DNA from: Chrysomallon squamiferum
Taxonomy: Eukaryota > Mollusca > Gastropoda > Neomphalida > Peltospiridae
NCBI GenBank assembly: GCA_012295275.1
Contig: CM022675.1
Coordinates: forward strand, 16,893,189 to 16,957,188
DNA length: 64,000 nucleotides
Direction: 5' to 3'
Under the pieces are notes generated by a model that did no database searches, was not told the DNA's origin, and saw only the letters and a program-made list of their open reading frames with translations. The first letter of the stretch is position 1. The number at the start of each line of letters is the position of its first letter. Both the position numbers and the translations under genes were made by a program. Positions 1-14,500 of this stretch are shown here, piece by piece.

Positions 1-2433
1 TGAAGGAGACCCTGACAACACATCCTTAGGTCTCATCAAAGAAGCCTTATTTGGTGATGGTACTGGCAGGTTAGAACACATTAAACTTAAAAATCAAAGT
101 GTTATACACTAAGTATATTTATGTCAGGATGTATAAAATAGTAACTTTATGTTTGTAATTGTATGTTTGTATGCTTGGTATTTTGATCATGCAAAGAGAT
201 TGTGTGTGTGTGAAACAAACCATACAAAACAAAATTATTATAATTTCTTTTTGTTTCAGTTAATATTAGTAACTAAACTGGATTTGATATTTTTTTTTTT
301 TTTTTTTTTTTTTTCCAGTGAAAGTCGATATCTTCTGCTTCTGGTTGAAAACTACAGTGCCCTTGACATCATTCAAAGATGCTTTCCCTTCACAGAGTAA
401 CCACAATTTTTGGAAGCAATTTTCCAAAAGACCAGGAATATACAAAGGTTGTTTTCTTTGCTTTATTTATTTTTCAATTTAAGAAGATTTTAAATGAAGA
501 ACATAAATGTAAACTGATCAGGGACATGTTGTTGCAAAATGAGATATTTTAAATTCTGATTTTGTAGTGTAATGGTTTTAAACTGTTGTACTTTATTTTC
601 AGCTGATATCTTCCATAGATCATTTCAAAAAGATTTCATATTTGAAATACCTAGATTATGTCCCATATTACACAGATTTACTAAAATCTGTATTTTCATA
701 AAAATGGACCTTGATTGTTTTATCTTATCAAATATGGCTTATAAAACATTGGATTTATTAAATAATTTATAGATATGTTATTTTTTTTACATTTAGATAA
801 GAAATCATGGTCAGATGTAAATCTTTTCAGTTCTGTTTATCAGAAAAACACAATTGTGAGTTGAGCTCATGTAACAATTATTGGTCATTTTTGTTGCACA
901 GGTTTTAATTATGTTTACTTAAATTACATATTTTAGTTCATAAAATAATTTGTAACAAACATTTTATGTGATATATTATTTTTTATAACATTTTATCATC
1001 TTGTATATTTTTTATTTTAACTTTCTACAGATTTGCCGAAACATTAATCGGATCAAAGTGTGCATGGAAACTGGAAATGTTGTGATACTACTGAATCTTG
1101 AAAACCTGTATGAGAGTTTATATGATGCTCTAAACCAGGTAAGAAGCTTCAACATCTTTTTGGATTTTTTTTGCAGGTAACCTTCAGTTATGCAAATGAA
1201 TAGTCTATATATAAATTGTTTTATGTTTTTTCAGTAATTAAAAATATCTGGATGCCACCATACATCTCAAATTATGTTGTCATTATTTGTACAGCAGATT
1301 TTTTTGTCTAAAGTTTTCTTTAGTGTGATCAGAAAGTATAGAGCTATCAGAGCATGCACTGTATGCCACAGCTCCAGTCATATGTTCCATTACAGCACTA
1401 TTTAGTTATCATACTTTATATCTATAATAGGTAACTAAAAACAATAAGATGGTAGCCCGGCATTTTAAACATTTGTGGTGGGCGTTGAGATTTTGTTTTT
1501 ATAAACCAATTCAGGTACATCATAAATAACCAGTATTTCCAACAAATTATGTGAAACTGAAAACTAATTTATTTTTTTTAATTTAATATTTTACCTGTCA
1601 GTAAAGCTTAGATTGATTTTTTTTTTTAAAAGACATTTTTTCAATTCAGGTGAAATCTTTTTCCTTTCTTTTTCAAATCTGTTTTGCATTAATAAAAACA
1701 GTACTACTCGTGGCTTGGTGGAGAACGTTTTGTGGATCTGGGTCTGGGCACCCACCGAGTCAAGTGTCGAGTGCATCAAGATTTCAGGTAAAATATTGAT
1801 CTGTGTGTCATTAGACAGTCTGATATGTTTCTCATTTTAAACATTATTCAAATATTTATTTTTTCAGACAATTTTTGCGGTTTAGATATTACAAACAAAT
1901 GAGTGGGTTACTATTGAAGAAAATAGAATAAAAAAGATGTCTCTTTAATTAAAACTGGAATGTTACTAAGTAATGGTATTTATATAGTAATATATTTGAA
2001 TTCTTTTGTTATGATATATTTGACTAATTTGAATAAAATATTATTACAGATCATTAAAAAAAAAAAAAAAAATTACTTGATGATCTCTTTGATGTTATAA
2101 GATTAAAACATTAATTGAGTACTAATTATTAATAAATTTCAGACTGATTGTTGTGGCCAACAAGCAGGTTGTCTATGACAGATTTCCTATTCCACTGATC
2201 AATCGTCTTGAGAAACATTTCCTAAGAATGGATAGCATAATGACTGAAGCCCAGTTCAAATTTGCTGATGAACTTAGTGCCTGGGCACAGAAATTTGTGA
2301 CAATAATGGATTATCGGTACAAAGATGTTGAAATTGCAGTTGAGAAAATCAACTGTTAAATAATCTTATGCAATATTCATATCTTATTATTTCACATATT
2401 AGACTGAATTTGTTTGCAATTAAGCAATTTCTT

Positions 2434-2524
<91 letters not shown>

Positions 2525-5500
2525 CAAGGAATATTTCTGTTATGTTAGTACTATTTTATAAAGTTGTTTATTATGTACTTACAGATGACTAATTAGCTTT
2601 TATGTTTAATATGTTGTATGTTTTATTCTTCATCTTTTTCATTTTTAAATAATGTAACAAAAATATTTTGTCCAGAACAAATTTAGTTGATACTGTAGTT
2701 CATTTCTTCACAGTATAAATCTTTTTCTTTCTAAGGTCAAACACTGTTGCAGAATCTTTCATGGGTTACCATTCAGACACATCATCATCCATTGTCTTAA
2801 ACCTGTGGCCAGAAAAAGATGGTCACATTGATGATAATGTAAGAAAAACAGAAATATCACATTCATTGAAATTATTCACATGTCATTAACAATAAGAAAA
2901 CAACATTATTTCACATGTTCAGAGAAAGGGGCTTCAAATTAAGCAGATAGGAAAAACAGAAAACAAACTGTTTAACTGACATAACCATATGGTCCTTCTC
3001 TTAAAGTCTTTTCAGTGAAAATGTCCAATTTAAATTGAACCAATTATTTAAAAGCATGTTGACTGTCCATTGATAACATACAACTTGTTTGTTTTTTATT
3101 CTTAAGCAATATATGTTTAATTGATAAAATTTTACCATTACTCAAAAGTTAAAGAAATACTTGTAAACAAAACAAGCTTTTTCAAAATGGATTGGCTAAA
3201 GTTAATTTCATTTAAAGAAAATATCCATTTCAAATGTTGTTTTGGCATGTTTTTTGGTTAATAATTTTTATTAATAATGATTTTAGCAATTTAGTTATGT
3301 TCTGCTGAATACTACCAAGAAATAAAGATGTTTAACTTAATTTTATTGAATTAGTATTTAAAGAAACTATTTTATAAAATATTTTTTTCTTTCTTACAAT
3401 TTAATATTTCAGTTAAAATTTTTATCTTTAAACTGTAGTTAATAGGTACAGCTGGATATGTATATAAAATCTAAACTGAGTTCCAGATAACTCCAGTTTC
3501 AAAGTATTGTTTACCGATTTATTCATAGATATAAATTTTTTGTGAATAACATCTAACATATATTGATTTTGATAGCAGTAAATTATAGATTTCTATTTGT
3601 ATGGTAAAAAAAATTAGGATGAAGTAAGCACCAAAATTTATACAATTCACAATTTGTCATTTAGGAATCACTTTATTAATTTTTTATCAACTGATTATGT
3701 ACTTCAACATTCCTTGATGGATATAAAAAATTTCAACCCTTGAAATTAAAAATATCATGTACAATTCAAACTAATGTTTGTGAATCACTCTGTTTGAAGA
3801 AAGACTGTTTTGTTTCAACAATGATATGTGAATTTTAGCTAAATGTATGAATAAAATTTGGAGTAATAAATGGGTTTTTTAATTTTTTGCCCAGTTCTTG
3901 GAGGATTGTCAGAAGATGCTCTTATGGTGTGCTACTCCAGATGCTGTTCTTCGACTCAAAGAAACCAGACTGTTCAAGGAAGCAGAGAAAATGTTCAATA
4001 TTTACTTTAAAGAACAGCTATGTGATGACATTTTCAAGTATATTACTTACAGATGTGAAAAGAGAAAGGCCAGCAATGTGTTTGCTCAGGTATATAAATA
4101 TTGACCTTTTATAAGGTGTAATAATACAGTTACGAGTTGAATTATTATTTTTATTTTTATTTTTTTTCAGTCCATATGCAATTTTAAGGAGTCCAAACAT
4201 TTTGATACATTAATTAAGAAATAAATCTCTTCTGATTTCAATTATGAGGCAGGTTTTTGCGCATTTTTTGATTGAATGTTTTAGTGAGATGCTGTGAATG
4301 TTAATGTTCACCAGTATCAAATCCACAATAATCTACTTCAGAAATGAAATCAAAATAGATTTATCTATATCTTATCATGATTAAAATGTGTTAAACCATA
4401 AAACTATTATTTGAAAGGAGTAGAGAAAAAAAAAGAGTGAATGGATATTTTGTTGGTGTGGATAATCTTGAAATACCAAACATGACTGATAATAAATTAA
4501 TGTATACAAATACTGAACATCTGTTTCTCAAGTTTCATTAATATAATATATATATATAGTTATGCACTATATATAAAACAAGTCAATTAATTTATCATTA
4601 GTAAAACAGACTTAGTGATTATATGATGTAATTTTTAAAAATGTTTTAAATCTTTCACAGGCTATTTTAGAGCGAAGCAATACATTTTGTGATATTATTG
4701 CTTCAGTCCAAAATAACCATGACGTTTGAAAATTAAAAAAGTTATAATAATTAAATCTAAATATTGTAAGATACCAGTTAAAGTGTAAAGTTTTATTTGA
4801 TAAAAAATAACAAATACCAATTTCTACTTTGATTAATAATTTTAATAAAAATAAATTTTTTGAGTTTCTAAATGTATGTGAACTGTCATTTTGTAAGCAG
4901 TGAACGATGTTTGTGTACCAATGTTGTGTTATAGTCAAACACAAAACATGATGTTATAGTCAAACACAAAACATGATGGGTTACGTATTTTTTTTTTTAA
5001 TCTCCTTGAGAACACTAAGCCAGATCACTAAACAAAACTAACAAAAATATAAAATAAGTATCACAAGTTCAGTTGTTTAAAATAAAAAATATACAATAAT
5101 AATCGATTTATAATTAACTTCATGTCCCATTTATGAAAAGGAATTATTATAGTCTTCATTCAAAATTTATGAGCAACATGCAAATGATGGGCTTTAGATA
5201 CTTTTGTAACCCAGAAATAATTATACATAAAACAACCACACTATAATATACATAAAACAACCACACTATAATATACATAAAACAACCACACTATATATAC
5301 ATAAAACAACCACACTATAATATACATAAAACAACCACACTATAATATACATAAAACAACCACACTATATTATACATAAAACAACCACACTATATGCCAT
5401 TGCTGTGAGTCAGTGGTTTTTACTTAGTCATTCTGTAGTCTGCCGTATTTCTAAAAGAAATAAAATATTTAGGTTAGCTAAGAGACTGGTAATATAATGC

Positions 5501-8500
5501 ACTTTAATGAAAGTAATACTTTTGGAAATAAAACACAGAGCATTTAGTTAATTATTTTAAACATGTGACAAATTCATAAACATATCTTTGTTATAAAATT
5601 TATATATACCAAATTTTAATTATGAATTGTATGTATTATGAATTGTATATAGTCATACATTTATGTACAGAGAAGAAGGATAGTTTAATGAAAGACAATT
5701 AAGGTTTATATAACTATGTTACCACCCACACGAACACTGGTGACTGGTATAAATTGCTGCATGGATATTTTGATCCCAAAGAAAAAAGATGTGGTTAAAA
5801 ATATAGAGTTTTTCCACACATGGAGAAACCTTATTACATCATTGTATATTACTTCTAAATTAACTAATTAGCCAGTCTGAATCAAGTATGTTCCCCATGT
5901 CATAACAAAGTAGAATTATAAAGCGGTGCATGTGAATATTTTTATTGTATGAAACAGGTTGAGGTCATGTTTAGGAGAAAGTGATAATCTAAATCCATGC
6001 GACTTTCATGTAATCAAGAACTAGTTACTACTATCTAATCCTTGGTTTATTTGGTGGGGGTCTCTTGGGTTTTTTCTTGAGTGCATTGTCAAATTGGTGA
6101 AAAGAATATTGTCAGCAGGCCATGTATGTACTGGTATTCACTGATCATGTCTGGTAAAATAACTTATTTAGTCTGCAGATTGTATAGATAGCTTTCCCCT
6201 CATCTAATCCATCTACCGGTAACAAAGCTTAATAAATATTTATTTTATTATTTAGATTACAACCCATTCAAAGCTTTTACTAGATCAAGACAAAGATGAA
6301 ATGAGGTCTTTCCTTCATTTGACAGAGAACAACATAATTCTTCTGACTCTGCAGTTATTTGACACTGAACAGCAGTTCCGTCAACAGATACGGTAAAAAG
6401 CATTGTTTATAGGATGTAATGCTGCATGACATACAAAAGTAATATTGTTTATAGGATGTAATGCTGCATGACATGCAAAAGTAATATTGTTTATAGGATT
6501 TCAAACATGTAACATTATTTATAGCATGTAAAATGTAACGTTGTTTATAGAATAGACCAGGACACTTATAATTTCTTTTTCTGGAAATATAAGATTTAAA
6601 TATTTATGAGTCAGAACTAAAAATGTATTTCAATGGGTTTTTTTTGATTTTTAAAAAAAAAGAAACTTTGTTGAGAAGTCAACTGCTGGACTAAAACTGT
6701 TGATGGTACAGTGTGGATCTGGAGATAATAACATGAGTTTGATCAAGAGTGCCCAGTACTGTGTTGAAGATGAATTGCCTCATGGTGTTAGAGACTTTGT
6801 TGTGTTTTCCATTGTCCAGCTGCCCAGAGTGGCAGGTGGCTGCTTTACAGGATTCATGGTATAGTCTTAAAATATTTAAAAAAAAATTAAGATGTATTTA
6901 TTAATATTTTGAATAATTATTTATTTCAATTTGTAATGTATTTATTTCAAATGAAATTACATTTTTTCTTTAAATATTCAAGAGATTTTATTAAAATTAA
7001 AAGTGATTTTTGTTTCATTTTGTATTGCTATATTTATTGTGTTTATATTAAATGCTTACTAAGAAATCAGTGCATTATAATGTTTATATTTTGTTAAGAA
7101 TAAATAGAAACATAAATATTTATGATTAACTGTAATGATAACAGTGACTTTCACTGAGGTTCATAATGCCATGTTGATGAAAGTGTAATTTTGTTTATTT
7201 ATATTCCAGGCAGGAAAGTGGCATTCTCTTCACATTGATGAGCTGCGACCTGCAGGAAATCTTCCATCAGTTCATCAACTACACAAAAACAGTCCAGCCT
7301 GTGTGCTACAAGAAACCAAGCTAGAGCCATACTTCAAAGATTTGGTTTTAAGATGTCTTCCATCAGCTGCAGCACTGGTCAAAGATGATGCAGAAGACTC
7401 AAGACGTTCTACCAAAAGAATAGAAATTTTGTTGCATTCTTTACAAGAGGAAGACTCACAAAGTTTGTTGTTTCCTTCTTACTTTTTATTTTCATTTTTT
7501 GTTCAGTCAAAAAAGATTATTACAAGATATATAATTATTTGCTAGTGATTCTCCTCTCATTATTATTACTATTTTAGATGAAGAGTCATCTTTTTGGATT
7601 GGCTTAAGCAACATGATAATTCAACTGTTGAAAGAAAAAGAAGATGATATAAGTGGCAATATGGCTGCTGGTTGGCTTTCTAAGGAAGCAGCTAAGCCAG
7701 ATAATGTGAAAAAAGCAGGAACATTCAGGTTAATTTCAATGATTATTATAAGCTTTTTTACTCTTTTGACTGAAATTATTTGTAGGTCAAACATAAGGAA
7801 TAATTTCATTATAAATGATTTTGTTGCTCTGTTATAAAAACAAGCAAAACTTAATACAGTTTTTATTTCATTTATTTATAATGTGCATGTTTCTTAACCT
7901 GTACCAGATGAACCCTGTATTTAAAGATTCATTAAAGTTTATTAAGAAGAAAAAACAAAACAAAAAACAACAAAAAACAAAAAAACATACCTTTATAATA
8001 TCATAGTTTTAATAAAAATCAGTGAAATTTAAGAAACAGAACTAGCAAGATTGTTCAGTTAGTGGCAGTTTAGGTTATTCATTTCAAAAAAAAATGTTGA
8101 TCTCTTTGTAAGTGGCATGAGTAAAGTTAATTTTTCATAAGAAAACCATGAATCTTTCACAACTTTATTCAAAGTGGAGTTATTAATATGGGTGTTTTGA
8201 TTGCAAAAACTATTATTTCTTGTTATTACATAGTTAGATTTTAAATATTTTGTTTGAATATTTAGGCAAAGCTGGATACATTGTCTCGAGAACAAGATAG
8301 TGAAAATGTTATCTGCAATAATTGCTTTCCTTGATACAAACCGAAATTTGGATATCAAAGAAAATAAAACTCATGACCACTGGGCTCATATACTTTGGAT
8401 GGAAATCTTTCACAAACCTTCAGTTTATCAGCTGCATTACCAAGACTTATTATCACCAAAAACACATCAAGAACTTGATGAAATAATTCCACACAATACC

Positions 8501-11500
8501 ACTGTGCATGGAAAGCCTTTCAGTACAGAGCTGCCATTTTCATGGTTACTCCAAAAGCATATTGAAAATGCCTTGGTTAATACTGAGCAAACTCATTATT
8601 TCCAAGAAGATGTTGCAAAAGGTTGGTTTAGATAAAAACCTTACACAAATAAAAATGTTATCTTCATTATCAAACTATCAAAATATTGCATAATATGATG
8701 TTATGTTTTCTTCCTTTTCTTTTAATGTTGAAAGATAAAAATACAATTGATTATTATAATAACTTGAAATAGAAAATGTTTATTCTTCCTTGCCATAAGA
8801 TTACTGATCAAGTTACTTGAAACATTTTTATTGCAGAAGACCATGGTTCATTGGATGTTGTGGCTGGTCTCATTTGTAGAACACCCTATGGCAACCTTTT
8901 GCAGGAATTTTTAACAGAAAGAGAAGGTGCACAGATAGACATTATCAAAGCTTACGTTAAAGATTTTGTGCATACAAAATATGATTGCTCCAGTCAGTTT
9001 AATCTTGAGGTATATAATTAAATTCTTTGTTAACATTTGTTTTGTATATGAAAAATATATGAATAATATAATGTCATAACATCTCTTCAGTTGATGATAG
9101 TTAATACATAATCTGAGAGGATTCAAAATATAAATCTTAACATAATTTTATGCAGATTTCCTTGTTGATGTTAACATATTTTATTTAGATTTTGTGTGAA
9201 GCACTAGAAATAGCATCTCAACAAGCCAACATGGACATAACTAAACTGGATTTGATATCAGCTCTTGTTGCAGTCCATTACACTCACTTGCTTGTGATGG
9301 GCAGGCTGCAGGCTTTCCAAGACATTGAGAATGTTTGGCCTGATGTGTTGCTTGCAGTTGATAAACTTAGAAAAAACAAAGAACATGCACTTCTAAATAC
9401 TGATGAAATGGTATTCTTTTCTTTTCCTTATATACTGACATCTAGTACTGCATTGTGGATAAACTGTTTTAAATGAAAGAGAATATGGGTGACATTATCA
9501 GTTCTCATTGAATTCTCTTCTGATATTTCATCAAAACAATCACTCTTTTCATTTGCTTTAATCACTATTATAAAAATGTACAGAACAGTCCTTAAACAAA
9601 TGTTTATTCACAGAGATACTTTTTATATAAAGTGAATTGTTAGATGAAATGAAAGTTGTTATTCTTTGAAAAGTGTTATTTAGAGGCTTAAAAATATGCA
9701 TTTAATTAAAGTAATACATATTTGTATTTTGATATTCACAAAATATTATATAATCTGTTTGTTTATTTTTCAGACACTGGATGTTTTAGGTCTAATGCTT
9801 CTGTTAGAGCAGCTTCATCCTAAGAATGAACAACTAAATAATGAGAAAGGAAGAAATGAATGGCTACAAAAGTTCAGGACTTTTTCACCAATAATTCAAA
9901 GAATTTTTGACAACATTGACATCATGACACTTGTCCTTGGTGCTGTGTCCCAGACTTATGTGAAAAAAGCAAGGTAAAACACACATTTTAGTTAGAAACA
10001 AGAATTAATGAGAAAATACAAACATTTATTTTATTTTTATTATGCTTCACTCTATGGATTTGATATATCTGACTTACAATGGCAGGTTAAAAAAAAATTA
10101 TATGCTAGTTATTTATTTATTTATTTTGGTGTTTGAAATACTAGTGCTTGTATAAGATAATGATATGTGATAAGTTAAATTGTTTGTAAATAATGTAAGT
10201 AATAATATGAATTTTTGTTATATTTATATTCTGATATTAAAGTATATTTAAAATGTATCCTTAAACCAGATCAAAGTTTAACTAAAACTACACTTAAACC
10301 TAATAATACTATTTTCAAATTAATTTGTTTATAACAAATATAACATATAATTTGTGGGATAACAAAAATAATTAAAACTCATTGAGATAATAGTCTAAAT
10401 ATTCATCCTAAAATATGTTAATAACCTCTCTGAATAACAAACGTATGTAGTAAATTATATTTCTCTTAATTAAAATATCTCTGACATTTTGGTGACATAT
10501 GTATCCCTATTAAAGTAATTGGCAATTTCCTGCTTACATTTTTCATTGTTATTAATATTTTTCAGAGAACTAAAAAAATTCCACACTTTTTCTGTATTGT
10601 CAGTTTTAATGTTTAAAAAATGTGAATTTAGATGTTTTTAAATTACATACTACTTCAACCCTAGGCATGATTAAGAAACATTATGTTAACAAAAATAATG
10701 AAGAGAAAAATATTTTTTAGAGCTTATAGCATTTTCAGAATAATGCTTACATCATATTTTTGAAATCTGATAGTGATATTACAGGTGTGGTGTAATGTCA
10801 TAAGCTAATACTGATTACAAAGCACAAGACCAACATCATGGTAGATATTTAGTGAATGTGGAATTAGCAGACTCTATGTTTCAAAATTACTAAGATAAAC
10901 ATGCTGTTATGCAAGAAACATTACAAAAAACAGAACTTGCTAATTTTCATTGATTTGGGATTGACAGACCCAGATATACATTGGTGATATATCTAGTGAT
11001 ATCAAAACTTAGTAAAGTTACATACATTTAAATAATCAGTGTTGAAACATTTTGCAGATGCCTGTGGACTAAAGTGATAACCACAAAACTATTTTTGGAA
11101 TGTTTCTCAGCCAAGGGTTCAGTGAAAATGTCAGAAAAGATGGTTACAAGATACATGCCTCTTTGGAAGGTAGGTTTCATTCATCAAGGTATTAGTATCT
11201 AAGTATTCTCACTGCAGTTATATAATGGTTAAAGTGTACCTTTAGCAGTCTTATCAAAAGTTATTAGTTTATTATTTTGGATGACCTGAGAGAACCTTTT
11301 TTTAAAAATCAAATACAGTATGGAATACAGCACATCGATTTATTCATTTGTAAACAAATAGCTTAGAATTTTAGTGCATGTGGCAAAGCCAAGAACAATT
11401 GAATAGGAGATGTAACTGTTGCTGCTTTTATATGGAAACAGAGATGTGTATGAAAAAAAAACCCTAGGCAATTGTGTGTATGTGACATTTTATAAAATAA

Positions 11501-14500
11501 AGAAGGCATTAAGGTGAAGGCAGCTATGTGAACTGATTTCACACTAAAAGAGAGAGAAAGAGAGATCAGTAATGTCATAATTAATACAAACACGATTAGT
11601 AACTTGCACATCTAGTGTAGTGATTGAAATAAATCAGTTTTATCACTGTAAAAGATATGTCAGTCCATCCCTTTGTAGTCTCCTTGATTGTGATCATTTT
11701 AATAGTGGATGCCTATAAAGTTCTGTAATCAGATATTCGAATGACATGACTACTACACTTGGTGGTTATATCCTCAGGCCTCGTTGTCAAATTTTTCTGC
11801 TACCTTTCCAAGTGTAATTGGGCCCTTTATACTTCATTATTAATTAGAATTTGAAGGTAGCAAACAAATAAAATATAACTTATATAGAATACAAAATATA
11901 TTTAGATTATTTCTTCATATCTTCATAGATACATTTGAAGAAAGTATTATTATTATTATTATTACTATTATTACTATTATGATGATTATTATTATTATTA
12001 TTATTATTATTTAATTATTAAAACTTAATTTGTTAACCCTCCAGTCCTCATTTTATATCATCTGTTCTCTGAGATCTTCATCACAATTGTCAGTAAGAAT
12101 GTAAAAATGAAATATGCAATATGCGACAGGTATTTATAGAATAACTGTGCTATGTAAACAGCATAACCTAGTGTCCTATATGGATATGTTTAAAATATAT
12201 GTTGTAATTGTTCTGCAGATGCTGGGAGAAGATGCTGACTTAAAGAAAGTCCAGACACTGGAAAGGGTTGAAAAGTTTCTCAAAAGTGTAACCAAAGTTG
12301 TCCTTCAGAAATTATCAGAGTATGTTTAAAATCTATTGTTACTATCCTGCCTCTAATACTTCTTAATTAATAAAAATTATTTAAATGAATCCTTTTTATT
12401 TTAAATAGTAGAATAATTAACATGCATTGTGAGCTTAAACTTTATTATCCTTTTCCAAAATTAGAAATACGTTTGCTTTGGGTTGTTTCCAATTGATTGT
12501 GTTTTTTTCAGACAGCTACAGTTTACTACATTAAACCATGATTTATATCTAAGCTGGTATATATCTATGCCATGTTTATGTTAAACAGACATCTAAAACT
12601 AAAAAGAAAAGTATAGTTTATTAAATTCTGACTACTTTGGAAAGCATTTTTGTATTTTCTTCAGTGATATCATTTTCTAAATAATTAGGTCTCTCCATAG
12701 TAACATAAAATTATGTGTCTTTTATGGTTTTAAATACATTTCTAATAGAAATATTTATACTGACAGTTTTGAAAAATAATTTATATGATTGTTTTTAATT
12801 ATATGACTCTTTACAGAAAACTAGGATTATGTTCTTACTGTAGTACAAAAAATGAAATACCTTCAACCATGCTCCCATGTCAACATCAGATATGTCAAAA
12901 ATGTTTCAATGACATGCTGGCTTTCAAAAGTAATAAATGTCCAGTGTGCTCTCATAAAATACCAGCTGGTTTTGACAGGTTTTCATCTTCAGAACACAGG
13001 TAATTCTTGTAGTCTTGAAAAATAATATTTCTCTCTCTGAAGCTTTTCTTTCATTCCTTTCTTTTTTTCTCTTTTGGACTGGTAGTTATGTAATTTAATT
13101 TGACTACATCTCTGTTTTAGTAACAAAATGGAATTTTGCCTAAAAAAATTCCTAATAATTTTATGATTTTACTTTAGATATAGAAACATACAAACATTAA
13201 AAGGATTATTCTAGATTTAGAATGATGCAGAAGAATTTTGAATTAATACAGATATTATCTGAAATGTAATTTTTTTTTTCAATGCTTCTGAAGGGATGTA
13301 TTAAAAGAATATGAATCCTACCAGAAATGTTGCAACACCTTCCTCATGGCAATTGTTTCAAACCTTTGTTTTGGAGGAGACACAGCTCCAGAAAAAGCAG
13401 TCATTGATAAAATCCTAAGTTATGTCACAAGAAAGACATCAGCAGTAGAACCTGGTGATTCTCAAAGACTTCAGACAAAACAAATGACTGTGTTTGATGA
13501 TTTTGTTGTTCCAATTCCAGTTGTGAGATCATTTACATTGCAGTTGCTCATTCACAAAAGGTACTGCTTAAAACAAATAAAGTAAAGAAATCATAAACAT
13601 GAAAGTTTAATATTTCATGAATATGTATTTAAAATTCAATTAGATCAAGTTTCAATATAGATTTTAAAATGTAATTCACACAGGTGCACATATTAATGGA
13701 TTATGAAAAAAATATTTGTACACCCCTTTTTTAATTAATTTTTTTCTATATTAATAACAATACATATATAATAAGGATTATGACTGAAATAAATAAATTA
13801 ATACAGTTCTGAACATTCTTTATTGTTTAAAATAAGATTTTAAAAAAACATTTCATGATGGTTCATGGAAAATCCTGAATAAATTCACTAGTAATATATA
13901 TGTGTGTGTATATGTGTTTTTGAATGTGTGTATGTGTGTGTGTGTGTTTATTATTATTTTTTTGAAATAAAATTGAAGTAATTTAAATACATGGGATAGC
14001 TTTCTGTTACTGGTATTTAATGTGTTTTTGAAAAATTGAAAGGAATAATTAGTGATTTATGACATTATTAAAATAAATATCAAAGAAAAGCAAATATCAC
14101 TAATGTGGTAAAAAGGATTGATTTCCAGTCGTGTACTAAATACAAACAGAACAAATAATATATCCAAGTAGGTAAAAAGCATTGACTTCCAGTCTTGTAC
14201 TAAATACAAACAGAACAAATAATATATCCAAGTAGGTAAAAAGCATTGATTTCCAGTCTTGTACTAAATACAAACAGAACAAATAATATATCCAAGTAGG
14301 TAAAAAGCTTTGATTTCCAGTCTTGTACTAAATACAAACAGAACAAATAATATATCCAAGTAGGTAAAAAGCATTGATTTCCAGTCTTGTACTAAATACA
14401 AACAGAACATTGATTTCCAACTAAATACAAACAGAACAAATAATATATCCAAGTAGGTAAAAAGCATTGATTTCCAGTCTTGTACTAAATAAAAACAGAA

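Noticed and set aside
5223-5394. Regular short repeats as a CRISPR-like array
   Set aside because: The copies are contiguous with no unique spacers, and the DNA is clearly eukaryotic; likewise the 64-bp and 63-bp arrays.
14264-14467. Repetitive - strand open frame with LFTYLDILFVLFVF
   Set aside because: It is a translation of the 64-bp minisatellite, not a gene.
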